From Burkholderia sp. Ac-20365 (lineage in GTDB: Bacteria > Pseudomonadota > Gammaproteobacteria > Burkholderiales > Burkholderiaceae): a stretch of DNA of 64,000 nt. Shown piece after piece: positions 43,687 to 53,115 of the stretch (positions are counted from its first letter, which is position 1; each line of letters starts with the position of its first letter). The translations under genes and the position numbers were made by a program. The DNA lies in NCBI RefSeq assembly GCF_017104715.1, contig NZ_JAAGPI010000010.1, positions 212,086 through 276,085 on the forward strand. The letters run 5' to 3'. The notes beneath the pieces are model-generated. The model saw only the letters and a program-made list of their open reading frames with translations. It was not told where the DNA came from and did not search any database.

Positions 43687-44528
43687 GCCGCGCGCCCTGC
43701 TGCCTGTTGCGCCGGAACGCGCTTCGAGCGGCGGATCAGATACCACACGACGGCCCAGTACAGCGCGTACGTGATCAGGTTCATCAGCGCCGGATGCGCG
43801 CGATAACCCGTCAGCGTCGCGACCAGCGAGCCGATCGTGCTCGAGTCGTCGATGATCATCGACGTATTCCACACGCGGTCGACGATGGTCGGCAGGATTT
43901 CCTTGTCGATCAGCTTGTCGACGCCGGTCTGGAACAGGCCCGCGCCGAGGAACAGCAGCATGATTTCGGTGACGCGGAAGAACAGGCGCCACGAGAAGAT
44001 CTTGCCGCCCAGTTGCAGCAGATAGAACGTGACGAACGCGAGACCGAGGCCCAGCACGACAGCCAGAATCTGATCCATGCCGACGTGACCCGACTGACCG
44101 AAACCCAGGCCGTACAGGAAGATCACCGTCTCGCTGCCTTCACGTGCGATCGCCAGCGCGACCAGCACGGCGACGCCCCACCAGTTCGCGCTCTGCGTGC
44201 TCTTTTGCAGCGATTTTTCCATGTCGCGTTTGAGCGTGCGCCCGTGCGACTTCATCCAGATCACCATCTGCACGATCAGCACGCAAGCCACCAGCACCAT
44301 CGCGGTCTGGAAATAATCCTGCGCATCGCCCGACAGCACTTCGGTGAAACCGACCAGCGCCGCGCCGAGACCGATCGCGGCCAGAATGCCCGCCGCAACG
44401 CCCGCCCACAGATACGGCAGACCATGACGCGCCTGTTCGTCGCCGTTTTTCAGCCACGCGTACAGAATGCCGACGACGAGCAGCGCCTCGACGCTTTCCC
44501 GCCATACGATGAACACTACCTGACCCAT
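43683..44528 (-). CDS. ftrC: FTR1-type iron permease
   Basis: 281 residues, seven membrane spans. The two REXXE iron-binding motifs are present: VWRESVEALLVVGIL in span 1 and AIAREGSETVIFLYGLGFG in span 4. It carries Fe3+ made by periplasmic oxidation of Fe2+ across the inner membrane. It sits between ftrB and ftrD and overlaps ftrD by 4 bp. Confidence 0.93.
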   Translation of the reverse strand: MGQVVFIVWRESVEALLVVGILYAWLKNGDEQARHGLPYLWAGVAAGILAAIGLGAALVGFTEVLSGDAQDYFQTAMVLVACVLIVQMVIWMKSHGRTLKRDMEKSLQKSTQSANWWGVAVLVALAIAREGSETVIFLYGLGFGQSGHVGMDQILAVVLGLGLAFVTFYLLQLGGKIFSWRLFFRVTEIMLLFLGAGLFQTGVDKLIDKEILPTIVDRVWNTSMIIDDSSTIGSLVATLTGYRAHPALMNLITYALYWAVVWYLIRRSKRVPAQQAAGRAA

Positions 44529-44591
44529 CGAAACCTCCAGCTACTTCAGTGGACGCCGCGCGTCCGTATTACGGCTCGTGCTGCCGCGACG

Positions 44592-44927
44592 TCACTTGGC
44601 GACGATCACGCCCTGCGCCTGCTGATGAAAATCATCAAAAAACTTGTAGGTGCCGGGATCGAGCGGCGCGATCACGACCACCGATTCGGCGCCAGGCGCC
44701 AGAACCTTTTCCTTGCGCAGCTCGACGCTCTCGAATTCCGCCGCGCCCTTACCCGTGTTCTTCACTTCGATACGGATACGCTTGCCGGCAGGCACTTCGA
44801 TACGCGCCGGCGTCAGCTTGCCGTCCGTCATTTCCAGCTTGAACGTGACGGCTTCCTCGGCGGCGTGTGCCACCCCGAAAAACGATGCCGCCATCGCGAG
44901 AACGGCAATCTTCTTATTCACTCTCAT
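44592..44927 (-). CDS. ftrB: FtrB-like periplasmic cupredoxin
   Basis: 111 residues: a signal peptide (MRVNKKIAVLAMAASFFGVAHA) and a cupredoxin-like domain (VTFKLEMTDGKLTPARIEVPAGKRIRIEVKNTGKGAAEFES ... LDPGTYKFFDDFHQQAQGVIVAK). In FtrABCD systems this subunit is proposed to oxidise ferrous iron before transport. The usual type I copper Cys is not obvious, as in other FtrB-like proteins (EfeO cupredoxin class). It is the second gene of the operon. Confidence 0.85.
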   Translation of the reverse strand: MRVNKKIAVLAMAASFFGVAHAAEEAVTFKLEMTDGKLTPARIEVPAGKRIRIEVKNTGKGAAEFESVELRKEKVLAPGAESVVVIAPLDPGTYKFFDDFHQQAQGVIVAK

Positions 44928-45013
44928 GCACCTTCCTAAGAATGCGGCGCGCTTGTCACACTCTTCTCACGCGCCGCTCACTGCGTTAGGGATCGCGATG
45001 CGACCAATGGCGA

Positions 45014-45562
45014 TCAGTAACCGCCCTTCTTGCCGATGCCCGCGAACGTGAAATCGTACTCGAGCGTGAACGGCGTGAACCACTGGCCCACGCCCGTTTC
45101 CTTGTCGACGTGACGGCCGAATGCCATGTGGCCGTCCTGCATCGGCGGTTGCACGATCAGCTTCAGGTGATACTTGCCCGGGCCAGCGAGCTTGACGTTA
45201 TCGCCATAGTGCGGACCGTCGTCAGCGACCATCGGCATCAGGTCGCCCTTCTGGTCGTAGCTCGAACCCGGCTTCGTCAGTTCGTAGCGCACTTGCAGAT
45301 ACGGCATCCAGTCGCCTTCTGCGAAGCCCGTCGGATTCTTCTTGACGGCATGGATGTCGGCTTCGAGGTGGACGTCGGAATCCGATGCCTTGCGCATCAT
45401 GCCTTCCGGATCCATCGTGATCGGTTGCAGATACACGGCGCCGATTTCCATCCCGCCACGGATCTGCTGCTTGCCGATCGGATATTCGGCAGCCGACGCC
45501 GACATCATGGCCACGGCAGCGAGGGCAGCTACCCCGCCGCTCAAGATTGACGAAACGCGCAT
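45014..45562 (-). CDS. ftrA: FtrA/P19-type periplasmic iron-binding protein
   Basis: 182 residues: signal peptide (VAALAAVAMMSASAAEYPIG) and the P19/Tp34 iron transport domain (GGMEIGAVYLQPITMDPEGM, SDVHLEADIHAVKKNPTGFAEGDWMPYLQVRYEL, HYGDNVKLAGPGKYHLKLIVQPP and FGRHVDKETGVGQWF). The Met and His residues would hold copper and iron at the dimer interface. AAAGGAG precedes the ATG at 45562. It is the first gene of ftrABCD and has a Fur-type box upstream. Confidence 0.9.
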   Translation of the reverse strand: MRVSSILSGGVAALAAVAMMSASAAEYPIGKQQIRGGMEIGAVYLQPITMDPEGMMRKASDSDVHLEADIHAVKKNPTGFAEGDWMPYLQVRYELTKPGSSYDQKGDLMPMVADDGPHYGDNVKLAGPGKYHLKLIVQPPMQDGHMAFGRHVDKETGVGQWFTPFTLEYDFTFAGIGKKGGY

Positions 45563-45722
45563 TGAAACTCCTTTGGTTTTTTTAGACTGAAGCAACGAAA
45601 AGCCAGGTTCGGAAAGGCGCGGTGAAGAGGTCTCGCACACGCATGGTCTTCACGTCTTTCTCGAATCGCCCGCTGCACCAACGCAACGCGCCAACGCAAA
45701 TGCGAAGGAAGCAACGAACGGT

Positions 45723-45741
45723 AATGCGAACCATTCTCAAT
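45723..45741. promoter_or_regulatory. Fur-type box upstream of ftrA
   Basis: AATGCGAACCATTCTCAAT, 161 bp before the ftrA start, matches the layout of the bfd and hemP boxes. It predicts iron repression of the operon. Confidence 0.65.
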
Positions 45742-45928
45742 ACTTGAACCAGTTTATCACTGTTCAGGGGGAGAAACAAATGTGGAAACCTCGAAAGCCT
45801 TGCTGCAACAGGGTCTTACGGGGAGCTTAAGCGGAGTTTTCAGAACGATGCAGCGTGAGGGTTGCCGCAAATTGCCAGATCGGGTGTGCGGCATGCGGCG
45901 CTTTGCCGCCGCATGCGCGTTGATCCGC

Positions 45929-48022
45929 CTAGTCCGTGCCTGTCAGATGATCGCCGACATTCGCGCCGAACACTCGCTGCCGTAGCAACGCAAGCTGGTC
46001 GCGCATCTGAGCCGCCTTTTCGAATTCGAGATTTTTCGCGTGCTCCATCATCTGCTTCTCGAGACGCTTGATCTCCTTGGCGATCTGCTTCTCAGACATG
46101 TCTTCGAACTTCGCACGAACCTGCTGCTCCTTCAGCTCAGCGCGCGCTTCGTCAACGTTGTAGACGCCGTCGATGATGTCCTTGATCCGCTTCACCACGC
46201 CGCGCGGCACGATGCCCATCTTCTCGTTGAACGCCATCTGCTTCGCGCGCCGCCGCTCGGTTTCGTCGATCGCGCGCTTCATCGAATCCGTGATCTTGTC
46301 GGCGTAGAGAATCGCCTTGCCGTTCACGTTACGCGCCGCGCGGCCGATCGTCTGGATCAGCGAGCGCTCGGCGCGCAGGAAGCCTTCCTTGTCGGCATCG
46401 AGAATCGCGACCAGTGAAACTTCAGGAATATCCAGCCCTTCGCGCAGCAGGTTGATCCCGACCAGCACGTCGAATGTGCCCAGCCGCAGGTCGCGGATGA
46501 TTTCGACGCGCTCGACGGTGTCGATATCGCTGTGCAGATAGCGCACCTTCACGCCGTGATCGGCGAGAAATTCGGTCAACTGTTCGGCCATGCGCTTGGT
46601 CAGCACAGTAACCAGCACGCGGTCGCCCGCCTTCACGCGCTCGTTTATCTCGCCCAGCACATCGTCGACCTGCGAGCGCGCGGGACGCACTTCGATTTCC
46701 GGATCGACGAGACCCGTCGGACGCACGACCTGTTCGGCCACCTGCCCCGCCGTCTTCTTCTCGTAATCGGCGGGCGTCGCGGATACGAACACGACCTGGC
46801 GCATCTTGCGCTCGAACTCGTTGAACTTGAGCGGCCGGTTGTCGAGCGCGGACGGCAGACGGAAACCGTAATCGACCAGATTTTCCTTACGCGCGCGATC
46901 TCCGTTGTACATGCCATTCAACTGGCCGATCAGCACGTGCGATTCGTCGAGGAACATCATCGCGTCGGACGGCAGATAGTCGACGAGCGTCGGCGGCGGC
47001 TCGCCCGGCAGCGCGCCCGAGAAGTGCCGCGAGTAGTTCTCGATGCCCTTGCAGAAGCCCAGTTCCTGCAGCATTTCGAGATCGAAGCGCGTGCGCTGCT
47101 CGAGCCGCTGCGCTTCGACCAGCTTGCCGTCGCCGTAGAAGAATTCGAGCCGGTCTCGCAATTCAGTCTTGATCGTCTCAACAGCGCGCATCACGGTCTC
47201 ACGCGGCGTCACATAGTGCGACGACGGATATACGGTGAAACGCGGAATCTTCTGACGGACTTTGCCGGTGAGCGGATCGAACAGCTGGAGCGTGTCGATC
47301 TCGTCGTCGAACAGTTCGACGCGCACGGCCATTTCCGCGTGCTCGGCCGGAAAAATATCGATCGTATCGCCGCGCACCCGGAACGAGCCGCGCGCGAAGT
47401 CGGCTTCATTGCGGTTGTACTGCATCGCAATCAGACGCGCGATGATGTCGCGCTGCCCGATCTGATCGCCCGTACGCAGCGTCAGAATCATCTGGTGATA
47501 TTCCGACGGATTACCGATACCGTAGATCGCCGACACGGTCGCCACGATCACGACATCGCGCCGCTCCATCAGGCTCTTGGTGGCCGACAGACGCATCTGC
47601 TCGATATGCTCGTTGATCGACGAGTCCTTTTCGATAAACAGGTCGCGCTGCGGAACGTAGGCTTCCGGCTGGTAGTAGTCGTAGTACGAGACGAAGTACT
47701 CGACGGCATTGCGCGGGAAAAACTCGCGAAACTCGGCGTACAACTGCGCGGCGAGCGTCTTGTTCGGCGCGAAAACGATGGCCGGCCGGCCCAGACGCGC
47801 GATCGTGTTCGCCATCGTGTAGGTCTTGCCGGAGCCCGTCACGCCGAGCAGCGTCTGGAACGACAGACCGTCCTCGACACCTTCGACGAGCGTGTCGATC
47901 GCCGTCGGCTGGTCGCCGGCGGGCGGATACGGCTGATAAAGCCGGAACGGGGAGCCCTCGAACGTCACGAATTTGGATTCGTCGAGAGCGTCGTTGACTT
48001 CACTCAGATGATGTTCGGACAT
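45929..48022 (-). CDS. uvrB: Excinuclease ABC subunit B
   Basis: 697 residues. Walker A GVTGSGKT, the DNA-wedging hairpin region YYDYYQPEAYVP, MMFLDESHVLIGQ, helicase motif QTIGRAARN and the C-terminal UVR domain that binds UvrC (KRLEKQMMEHAKNLEFEKAAQMRDQLALLRQ) are all present. It verifies damage in nucleotide excision repair after loading by UvrA. No LexA box is evident before it. The 509-residue ORF on the other strand is its shadow. Confidence 0.97.
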   Translation of the reverse strand: MSEHHLSEVNDALDESKFVTFEGSPFRLYQPYPPAGDQPTAIDTLVEGVEDGLSFQTLLGVTGSGKTYTMANTIARLGRPAIVFAPNKTLAAQLYAEFREFFPRNAVEYFVSYYDYYQPEAYVPQRDLFIEKDSSINEHIEQMRLSATKSLMERRDVVIVATVSAIYGIGNPSEYHQMILTLRTGDQIGQRDIIARLIAMQYNRNEADFARGSFRVRGDTIDIFPAEHAEMAVRVELFDDEIDTLQLFDPLTGKVRQKIPRFTVYPSSHYVTPRETVMRAVETIKTELRDRLEFFYGDGKLVEAQRLEQRTRFDLEMLQELGFCKGIENYSRHFSGALPGEPPPTLVDYLPSDAMMFLDESHVLIGQLNGMYNGDRARKENLVDYGFRLPSALDNRPLKFNEFERKMRQVVFVSATPADYEKKTAGQVAEQVVRPTGLVDPEIEVRPARSQVDDVLGEINERVKAGDRVLVTVLTKRMAEQLTEFLADHGVKVRYLHSDIDTVERVEIIRDLRLGTFDVLVGINLLREGLDIPEVSLVAILDADKEGFLRAERSLIQTIGRAARNVNGKAILYADKITDSMKRAIDETERRRAKQMAFNEKMGIVPRGVVKRIKDIIDGVYNVDEARAELKEQQVRAKFEDMSEKQIAKEIKRLEKQMMEHAKNLEFEKAAQMRDQLALLRQRVFGANVGDHLTGTD

Positions 48023-48401
48023 GGAAGCGGCACCTCGGCCGGGAGCAAACGACTATTCTAGCGTTTTGCGAACAGGCGGGCTGACGCCCCGCCGGACGGC
48101 CGGAACGCCCGCACCGCGCGTCCGCTGACGCGCCCGGATTGATGCGAACGCGGCATAAAAACATCGCCAGATCGCTGTTTTCATTGCAAATTAATCCGTT
48201 CGCAGCGCCAGCCGATGTCAAAAACCCCGGCGAGATTCGTTACAATGGCACGTTGCGCGCCAGCGCGGCCGTCGGTTGAAAGCGTTGCCGGAACCCCAGT
48301 CAGGCTATTCCGCCGCACATTCCGAACCCGGCCACAGCGCGGTGCATGCGGTTCCTAGCAGCATCCGAAGTGTTCCCTCTTTTCACTACTGCCGAATCAT
48401 C
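48023..48401. promoter_or_regulatory. Divergent promoter region between uvrB and the aminotransferase gene
   Basis: 379 bp without a convincing gene. A TACAAT hexamer at 48241-48246 is the best -10 candidate for the aminotransferase, leaving a leader of about 150 bases. The open frame from 48276 joins the aminotransferase but lacks typical coding sequence. No CTG-N10-CAG LexA site was found. Confidence 0.4.
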
Positions 48402-49601
48402 ATGTCTCTGTTCTCCGCTGTCGAACTCGCTCCCCGCGACCCGATTCTGGGCCTGAACGAAGCTTTCAACGCAGATACGCGCACCACCAAGGTCAATCTG
48501 GGCGTTGGCGTGTATACCAACGAAGAAGGCAAGATTCCTCTGCTGCGCGCTGTCCGCGACGCAGAAAAGGCACGCATCGAAGCGGCGCTGCCGCGCGGCT
48601 ATCTGCCTATCGAAGGTATCGCCGTCTATGACGCAGCCGTGCAAAAGCTGCTGCTCGGCAACGATTCGCCGCTGATCGCCGCGGGCCGCGTCGTCACGGC
48701 GCAGGCGCTGGGCGGCACGGGCGCGCTGAAGATCGGCGCGGACTTCCTGAAGCGCGTGAACCCGGCATCGAAGGTCGCGATCAGCGATCCGAGCTGGGAA
48801 AACCACCGCGCGCTGTTCGAAAGCGCAGGCTTCGAAGTCGTGTCGTACCCGTACTACGACGCGGCCACGCACGGCGTGAACTTCGAAGGCATGCTGTCGG
48901 CGCTCAACAGCTACGCAGCGGGCACGGTTGTCGTGCTGCACGCGTGCTGCCACAACCCGACGGGCGTCGATCTGACGGTCGACCAATGGAAGCAGGTGGT
49001 CGAAGTCGTGAAGGCGCGTGAACTCGTGCCGTTCCTCGACATCGCGTATCAGGGCTTTGGTGACGGCATCGACGCCGACGCAGCCGCTGTGCGCCTGTTC
49101 GCGCAATCGGAACTCAACGTGTTCGTGTCGTCGTCGTTCTCGAAGTCGTTCTCGCTGTATGGCGAGCGCGTCGGCGCCCTGTCGATCATCACGGGCAGCA
49201 AGGAAGAAGCCGCACGCGTGCTGTCGCAACTCAAGCGCGTGATCCGCACGAACTACTCGAACCCGCCGACGCACGGTGGCGCCGTCGTCGCAGCCGTGCT
49301 CGGCTCGCCGGAACTGCGCGCAACGTGGGAAGCGGAACTCGGCGAAATGCGTGACCGCATCCGCGCGATGCGCAATGGCCTTGTCGAAGGCCTGAAGGCA
49401 GCGGGCATCGACCGCGACTTCAGCTTCGTGAACGCACAGCGCGGCATGTTCTCGTACTCGGGTCTGACGGCTGCACAAGTCGACCGTCTGCGCGAAGAGT
49501 TCGGCATTTACGCTGTCAGCACGGGCCGCATCTGCGTGGCCGCGCTGAATACGCGCAACCTGGACGTGGTGGCCAACGCGGTCGCCGCTGTCCTGAAGTA
49601 A
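48402..49601 (+). CDS. tyrB: Class I aromatic/aspartate aminotransferase
   Basis: 399 residues starting MSLFSAVELAPRDPILGLNEAFNADTRTTKVNLGVGVYTNEEGKIPLLRAV, the AspC/TyrB group. The PLP lysine lies in SSSFSKSFSLYGERVG, with HACCHNPTGVDLT and the substrate-binding arginine in STGRICVAALN. It transfers amino groups between 2-oxoglutarate and aspartate or aromatic amino acids; which one dominates cannot be told. The ATG at 48402 gives the family N-terminus. A strong bidirectional terminator follows. Confidence 0.92.
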   Translation: MSLFSAVELAPRDPILGLNEAFNADTRTTKVNLGVGVYTNEEGKIPLLRAVRDAEKARIEAALPRGYLPIEGIAVYDAAVQKLLLGNDSPLIAAGRVVTAQALGGTGALKIGADFLKRVNPASKVAISDPSWENHRALFESAGFEVVSYPYYDAATHGVNFEGMLSALNSYAAGTVVVLHACCHNPTGVDLTVDQWKQVVEVVKARELVPFLDIAYQGFGDGIDADAAAVRLFAQSELNVFVSSSFSKSFSLYGERVGALSIITGSKEEAARVLSQLKRVIRTNYSNPPTHGGAVVAAVLGSPELRATWEAELGEMRDRIRAMRNGLVEGLKAAGIDRDFSFVNAQRGMFSYSGLTAAQVDRLREEFGIYAVSTGRICVAALNTRNLDVVANAVAAVLK

Positions 49602-49644
49602 GCATGGCAAGTGAGACGGCGCGGCGCGTCGTCTCAACTGCGAT

Positions 49645-49676
49645 CAAAAAGGCGCTCCATGTGAGCGCCTTTTTTA
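49645..49676. terminator. Bidirectional terminator after the aminotransferase and patatin genes
   Basis: Stem GGCGCTC (49651-49657) with GAGCGCC (49663-49669), 5-base loop, flanked by A and T runs that extend the pairing. It lies between the convergent stops at 49601 and 49694. Confidence 0.93.
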
Positions 49677-49693
49677 TGCCGCGAACATCGCGT

Positions 49694-50947
49694 TCAACGC
49701 AAATCGCGGTGGATATCGTGCGTGACGAAGCCCGAATCGTTGTCCGGCATCTCGAGCCAGCCCGGCTGCGCAAGCGAGTTACGGATGTCTTCGAGGCCGC
49801 TGTCCCAATGCTGGAGCATCGTCGACAAACCGAACTGATAGTCCTTGTAATGCCCTTCGTATTCCTTGTTGCGGTAGATCAGGTGAATCACGTTATAGCG
49901 CTTCGAGCACGACAGTTCCTGCGCGAGCTTGCACCACGGGTCATCGCTATGCTCGGGCGACACACGCTCAAGCACTTCGCGCAGTACATGCCGGAAGCGC
50001 TGCGTGCGTTGCATCATGTCCGTGACGAGACGCGTGCGGCTCGAATACTGGATGTCCTTCATCCGCCCTTGCACGTCGGTGATGTTGTCTGGCACCGGAC
50101 CTAAGGCGCTCCACAAATCGACCTGAAACGCGAGCGTGTCGCGGCGCGGACTGGCCTGCGCGACTTCGTACAGCGGCGTGTTCGACATCAGGCCACCGTC
50201 CCAGTAATACTCGCCGTCGATCTCCACCGCACCAAACCCCGGCGGCAACGCACCCGAAGCCATGAAATGCTCGGGCTTGAGCGTCGTATGCATATTGTCG
50301 AAGTAGGCGAAATTGCCCGAATGCACATTCACGGCGCCAACCGACACATGCATTTCCTTCGAGTTGATCCGGTCGAAATCGCAGAGCCGCTCGAGCGTCG
50401 CCTTGAGCGGCGTCGTGTCGTAGTAGCTCGCTAGTTGCGGCGGAACGGAAACAGCAGGCAACGGCGGCGGGAACCGCGGCGTGAAGAACCCCTTCTGCCC
50501 ATCCACGAGCGCGCCGACTGCCTGCATCGCGGTGAACGCCTTGCGCACTGTGTCGCTGGAATTGAAGAGCGCCTGCTCGATGGACGGCGGCACGGGCGGA
50601 CCATAGGCCGGCTGGCAAATGGTCTCCCAGAACTCGCGCAGTTTCTCGACGCGCTGCTCGGGCGCATTACCCGCAATGATCGCCGTGTTCAGCGCGCCAA
50701 TTGAAATACCCGCGAGCCAGTTGGGCCGGATGCCCGCCTCGTCGAGTCCCTGATACACGCCCGCCTGATACGCACCGAGCGCGCCGCCGCCTTGCAGCAT
50801 CAGCGCGACCGTCTCGTACTGAGGCAGCGCCGCGTGATGACTGGCGCGAACGCCAGGCGCCGCGCCCGCCTGCTCGCTTTCATCTGCACCGGCTGCGCCG
50901 GTGCGTGCCCGCTTCACACTACGTTGTGAGTCGCGTTGCGCCATCAT
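49694..50947 (-). CDS. Patatin-like phospholipase with DUF3734 tail
   Basis: 417 residues. The patatin core has the oxyanion loop MLQGGGALGAYQAGV, the nucleophile Ser in LAGISIGALN and the catalytic Asp in YYWDGGLMSNTPL. The C-terminal part (RYNVIHLIYRNKEYEGHYKDYQFGLSTMLQHWDSGLEDI) is DUF3734. It would hydrolyse acyl ester bonds of lipids. The N-terminal 45 residues are charged and low in complexity. GAGGAGGG precedes the start. It directly follows the 3-hydroxybutyrate dehydrogenase gene (22-bp gap), suggesting a link to lipid or polyhydroxybutyrate turnover. Confidence 0.88.
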   Translation of the reverse strand: MMAQRDSQRSVKRARTGAAGADESEQAGAAPGVRASHHAALPQYETVALMLQGGGALGAYQAGVYQGLDEAGIRPNWLAGISIGALNTAIIAGNAPEQRVEKLREFWETICQPAYGPPVPPSIEQALFNSSDTVRKAFTAMQAVGALVDGQKGFFTPRFPPPLPAVSVPPQLASYYDTTPLKATLERLCDFDRINSKEMHVSVGAVNVHSGNFAYFDNMHTTLKPEHFMASGALPPGFGAVEIDGEYYWDGGLMSNTPLYEVAQASPRRDTLAFQVDLWSALGPVPDNITDVQGRMKDIQYSSRTRLVTDMMQRTQRFRHVLREVLERVSPEHSDDPWCKLAQELSCSKRYNVIHLIYRNKEYEGHYKDYQFGLSTMLQHWDSGLEDIRNSLAQPGWLEMPDNDSGFVTHDIHRDLR

Positions 50948-50969
50948 CACCCTCCTCGCTTATTGCACG

Positions 50970-51767
50970 TTACTGCATATACCAGCCGTGGCTCACGATG
51001 AACGATTGACCCGTGAGCGCCGCCGTCGGGAACGACGACAGGAACAGCACCGTTTGCGCGACATCTTCGACCGTGGTGAAAATGCCGTCCACTGTGCCGC
51101 CCAGCATCACGCGCTTGACCACTTCTTCCTCGCTGATGCCCAGTTCCTTCGCCTGCTCGGGAATCTGCTTGTCGACGAGCGGTGTACGCACGAAACCCGG
51201 ACATACGACATGCGAGCGCACGTTATGTTTCGCGCCTTCCTTCGCGAGCACGCGCGACAGACCGAGCAGCGCGTGCTTGGCCGTGACATAGGCAGACTTC
51301 AGCGGCGACGCTTCGTGCGAGTGCACCGAGCCCATGTAGATCACGATGCCACCGCGATCGTCCTTGTACATGTGCTTGAGTGCCGCCTTCGTGGTGAGGA
51401 ATGCGCCATCGACGTGAATGGCCTGCATCTTCTTCCAGTCCGAAAACGAATAGTTTTCGATCGGATTAACGATCTGAATGCCCGCGTTGGAAATCAGGAT
51501 ATCCACTGAGCCGAGCTCGGCCGCGACCTTGTCGATGCCCTGGTTGACGGCGTCTTCGTTCGTCACGTCCATTGCGACGCCAAGCGCCTTGCCGCCTGCC
51601 TTGTTGATTTCTTCAGCGACGGCGTTCGCGCCATCCTGGTTCAGGTCCGCGATCGCGACGGCCGCGCCCGCCACCGACAGCGTCAACGCGATCTGCTTGC
51701 CGATGCCGCTCGCCGCGCCCGTGACGACAGCGACCTTGCCTTTCAGACTCTCATTCGATGACGACAT
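50970..51767 (-). CDS. bdhA: 3-hydroxybutyrate dehydrogenase
   Basis: 265 residues, short-chain dehydrogenase. The NAD motif is VVTGAASGIGKQIA, ILISNAGIQ follows, and the catalytic set is S (MGSVHSHEASP), Y-x-x-x-K (SAYVTAKHAL). The pattern SFSDWKKMQAIHVDGAFLTTKAALKHMY is typical of BdhA. It oxidises 3-hydroxybutyrate to acetoacetate in the use of polyhydroxybutyrate. GGAGG precedes the ATG at 51767. It is the first gene of a two-gene operon with the patatin-like protein. Confidence 0.9.
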   Translation of the reverse strand: MSSSNESLKGKVAVVTGAASGIGKQIALTLSVAGAAVAIADLNQDGANAVAEEINKAGGKALGVAMDVTNEDAVNQGIDKVAAELGSVDILISNAGIQIVNPIENYSFSDWKKMQAIHVDGAFLTTKAALKHMYKDDRGGIVIYMGSVHSHEASPLKSAYVTAKHALLGLSRVLAKEGAKHNVRSHVVCPGFVRTPLVDKQIPEQAKELGISEEEVVKRVMLGGTVDGIFTTVEDVAQTVLFLSSFPTAALTGQSFIVSHGWYMQ

Positions 51768-51982
51768 CCAGAACCTCCATGCAGTTGATTGAGCAATGAC
51801 AACATGGCGCGCAGGCAGCATCAAGCTGGCTGAATGGCATATGCCGTTCGGTCGATTGCTGCACTGCGGCCGGTTCCGCTATTGTGCATGAAGCAACGCG
51901 AACTACACACCCAAAGGCACGTATTGCCGATTCGGATTAATGTGTGGGGTTCCGGCTACGACACTCAAACAAGGAGATCTGG

Positions 51983-52954
51983 ATGAACTACCGACGTCTC
52001 GGCCGTTCCGGCCTGCAGGTCAGCGAACTGTCCATTGGCTCGTGGGTCACGTATGGCAATCAGGTGGACCGGCGCCTCGCGCGGGAATCGCTTGCCGCTG
52101 CGCGCGACGCGGGCGTGAATTTCTTCGACAACGCCGAGGTCTATGCAGGCGGCAAGTCCGAGCAGATCATGGGCGAAGCGCTGAAGGAACTGAACTGGCC
52201 GCGCATCAGCTATATCGTTTCGACCAAGTTCTTCTGGGGGCTCAACGAAGCGCCCAATCAGTATCACACGCTCAACCGCAAATATCTGCTGAACGCGATC
52301 GACCATTCGCTCAAACGCCTGCAGCTCGATTATGTCGATCTCGTGTTCTGTCATCGTCCTGACCCACACACGCCCATCGAAGAAACCGTGTGGGCGATGA
52401 GCGACATGATCACGCGCGGCAAGGCCCTCTACTGGGGCACGTCCGAATGGAGCGCTGATGAAATCCGCGCAGCGTACGAGATTGCCGAGCGCCATCATCT
52501 GCACAAGCCGGTGATGGAACAACCGCAGTACAACCTGTTCCACCGCAAGCGCGTCGAGCAGGAATACGCCCGGCTGTATGAAGACATCGGCCTCGGTCTC
52601 ACGACGTGGAGCCCGCTCGCTTCCGGCCTGCTGACGGGCAAGTATCGCGCCGGCGTACCCGCCGGCAGCCGCGCCGAACTGCAGGGCTACGACTGGCTGA
52701 AAAAGGAACTGACGGACTCCGGCAAGAATAATGTGGTGGGTCAGCTCGGAGAAATCGCGGACGAACTCGGCTGCACCGTCGGGCAACTGGCGCTCGCGTG
52801 GATTCTGAAGAACCCGAACGTCAGCACGATCATTACGGGCGCGTCGCGCGTCGAACAGATCGCGGAAAACATGAAAGCAAAGGACGTGGCCGAGCAGATC
52901 ACGCCCGAGCTCAAGGAGAAGATCGAAGCGATCGTCGGCGATAGCTATCAGTAA
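51983..52954 (+). CDS. Aldo/keto reductase (voltage-gated K+ channel beta subunit-like)
   Basis: 323 residues. The catalytic tetrad is visible: Asp and Tyr in NFFDNAEVYAGGKSE, Lys in VSTKFFWG and His in LVFCHRPDP. The sequence MNYRRLGRSGLQVSELSIGSWVTYGNQVD and LALAWILKNPNVSTIITGASRVEQIAENMKA place it in the Kv-beta-like AKR6/YghZ branch. It reduces aldehydes with NADPH; its natural substrate is unknown. AAGGAG sets the start at 51983. Confidence 0.92.
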   Translation: MNYRRLGRSGLQVSELSIGSWVTYGNQVDRRLARESLAAARDAGVNFFDNAEVYAGGKSEQIMGEALKELNWPRISYIVSTKFFWGLNEAPNQYHTLNRKYLLNAIDHSLKRLQLDYVDLVFCHRPDPHTPIEETVWAMSDMITRGKALYWGTSEWSADEIRAAYEIAERHHLHKPVMEQPQYNLFHRKRVEQEYARLYEDIGLGLTTWSPLASGLLTGKYRAGVPAGSRAELQGYDWLKKELTDSGKNNVVGQLGEIADELGCTVGQLALAWILKNPNVSTIITGASRVEQIAENMKAKDVAEQITPELKEKIEAIVGDSYQ

Positions 52955-53115
52955 GCGTCGCGCATGCCGCGCGAGCGGCCGGCGCAGCAAACGGGCGGCG
53001 GCGAGCGGGCTGGTCCGCTCGCGTACAATACGCAGCCCGCAACGTTTGACCGTGCGGCCGCGCGGTTTCGCAGCGCAGCCGCATAAACTGCTTCTTCATT
53101 AGCGCCTTCATCGCC

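Noticed and set aside
43687..43992. N-terminal extension of ftrD inside ftrC
   Set aside because: The extension is out of frame with ftrC and Arg/Asp-rich; the ATGATG at the ftrC stop is the natural coupled start.
46532..48061. A 509-residue plus strand frame opposite uvrB
   Set aside because: uvrB is complete with all motifs on the other strand; the frame is a shadow.
48023..48401. A LexA box for uvrB
   Set aside because: No CTG-N10-CAG motif was found in the gap, unlike the clear site before imuA.
48300..49637. A 445-residue minus strand frame opposite the aminotransferase
   Set aside because: Shadow of a complete, conserved aminotransferase gene.
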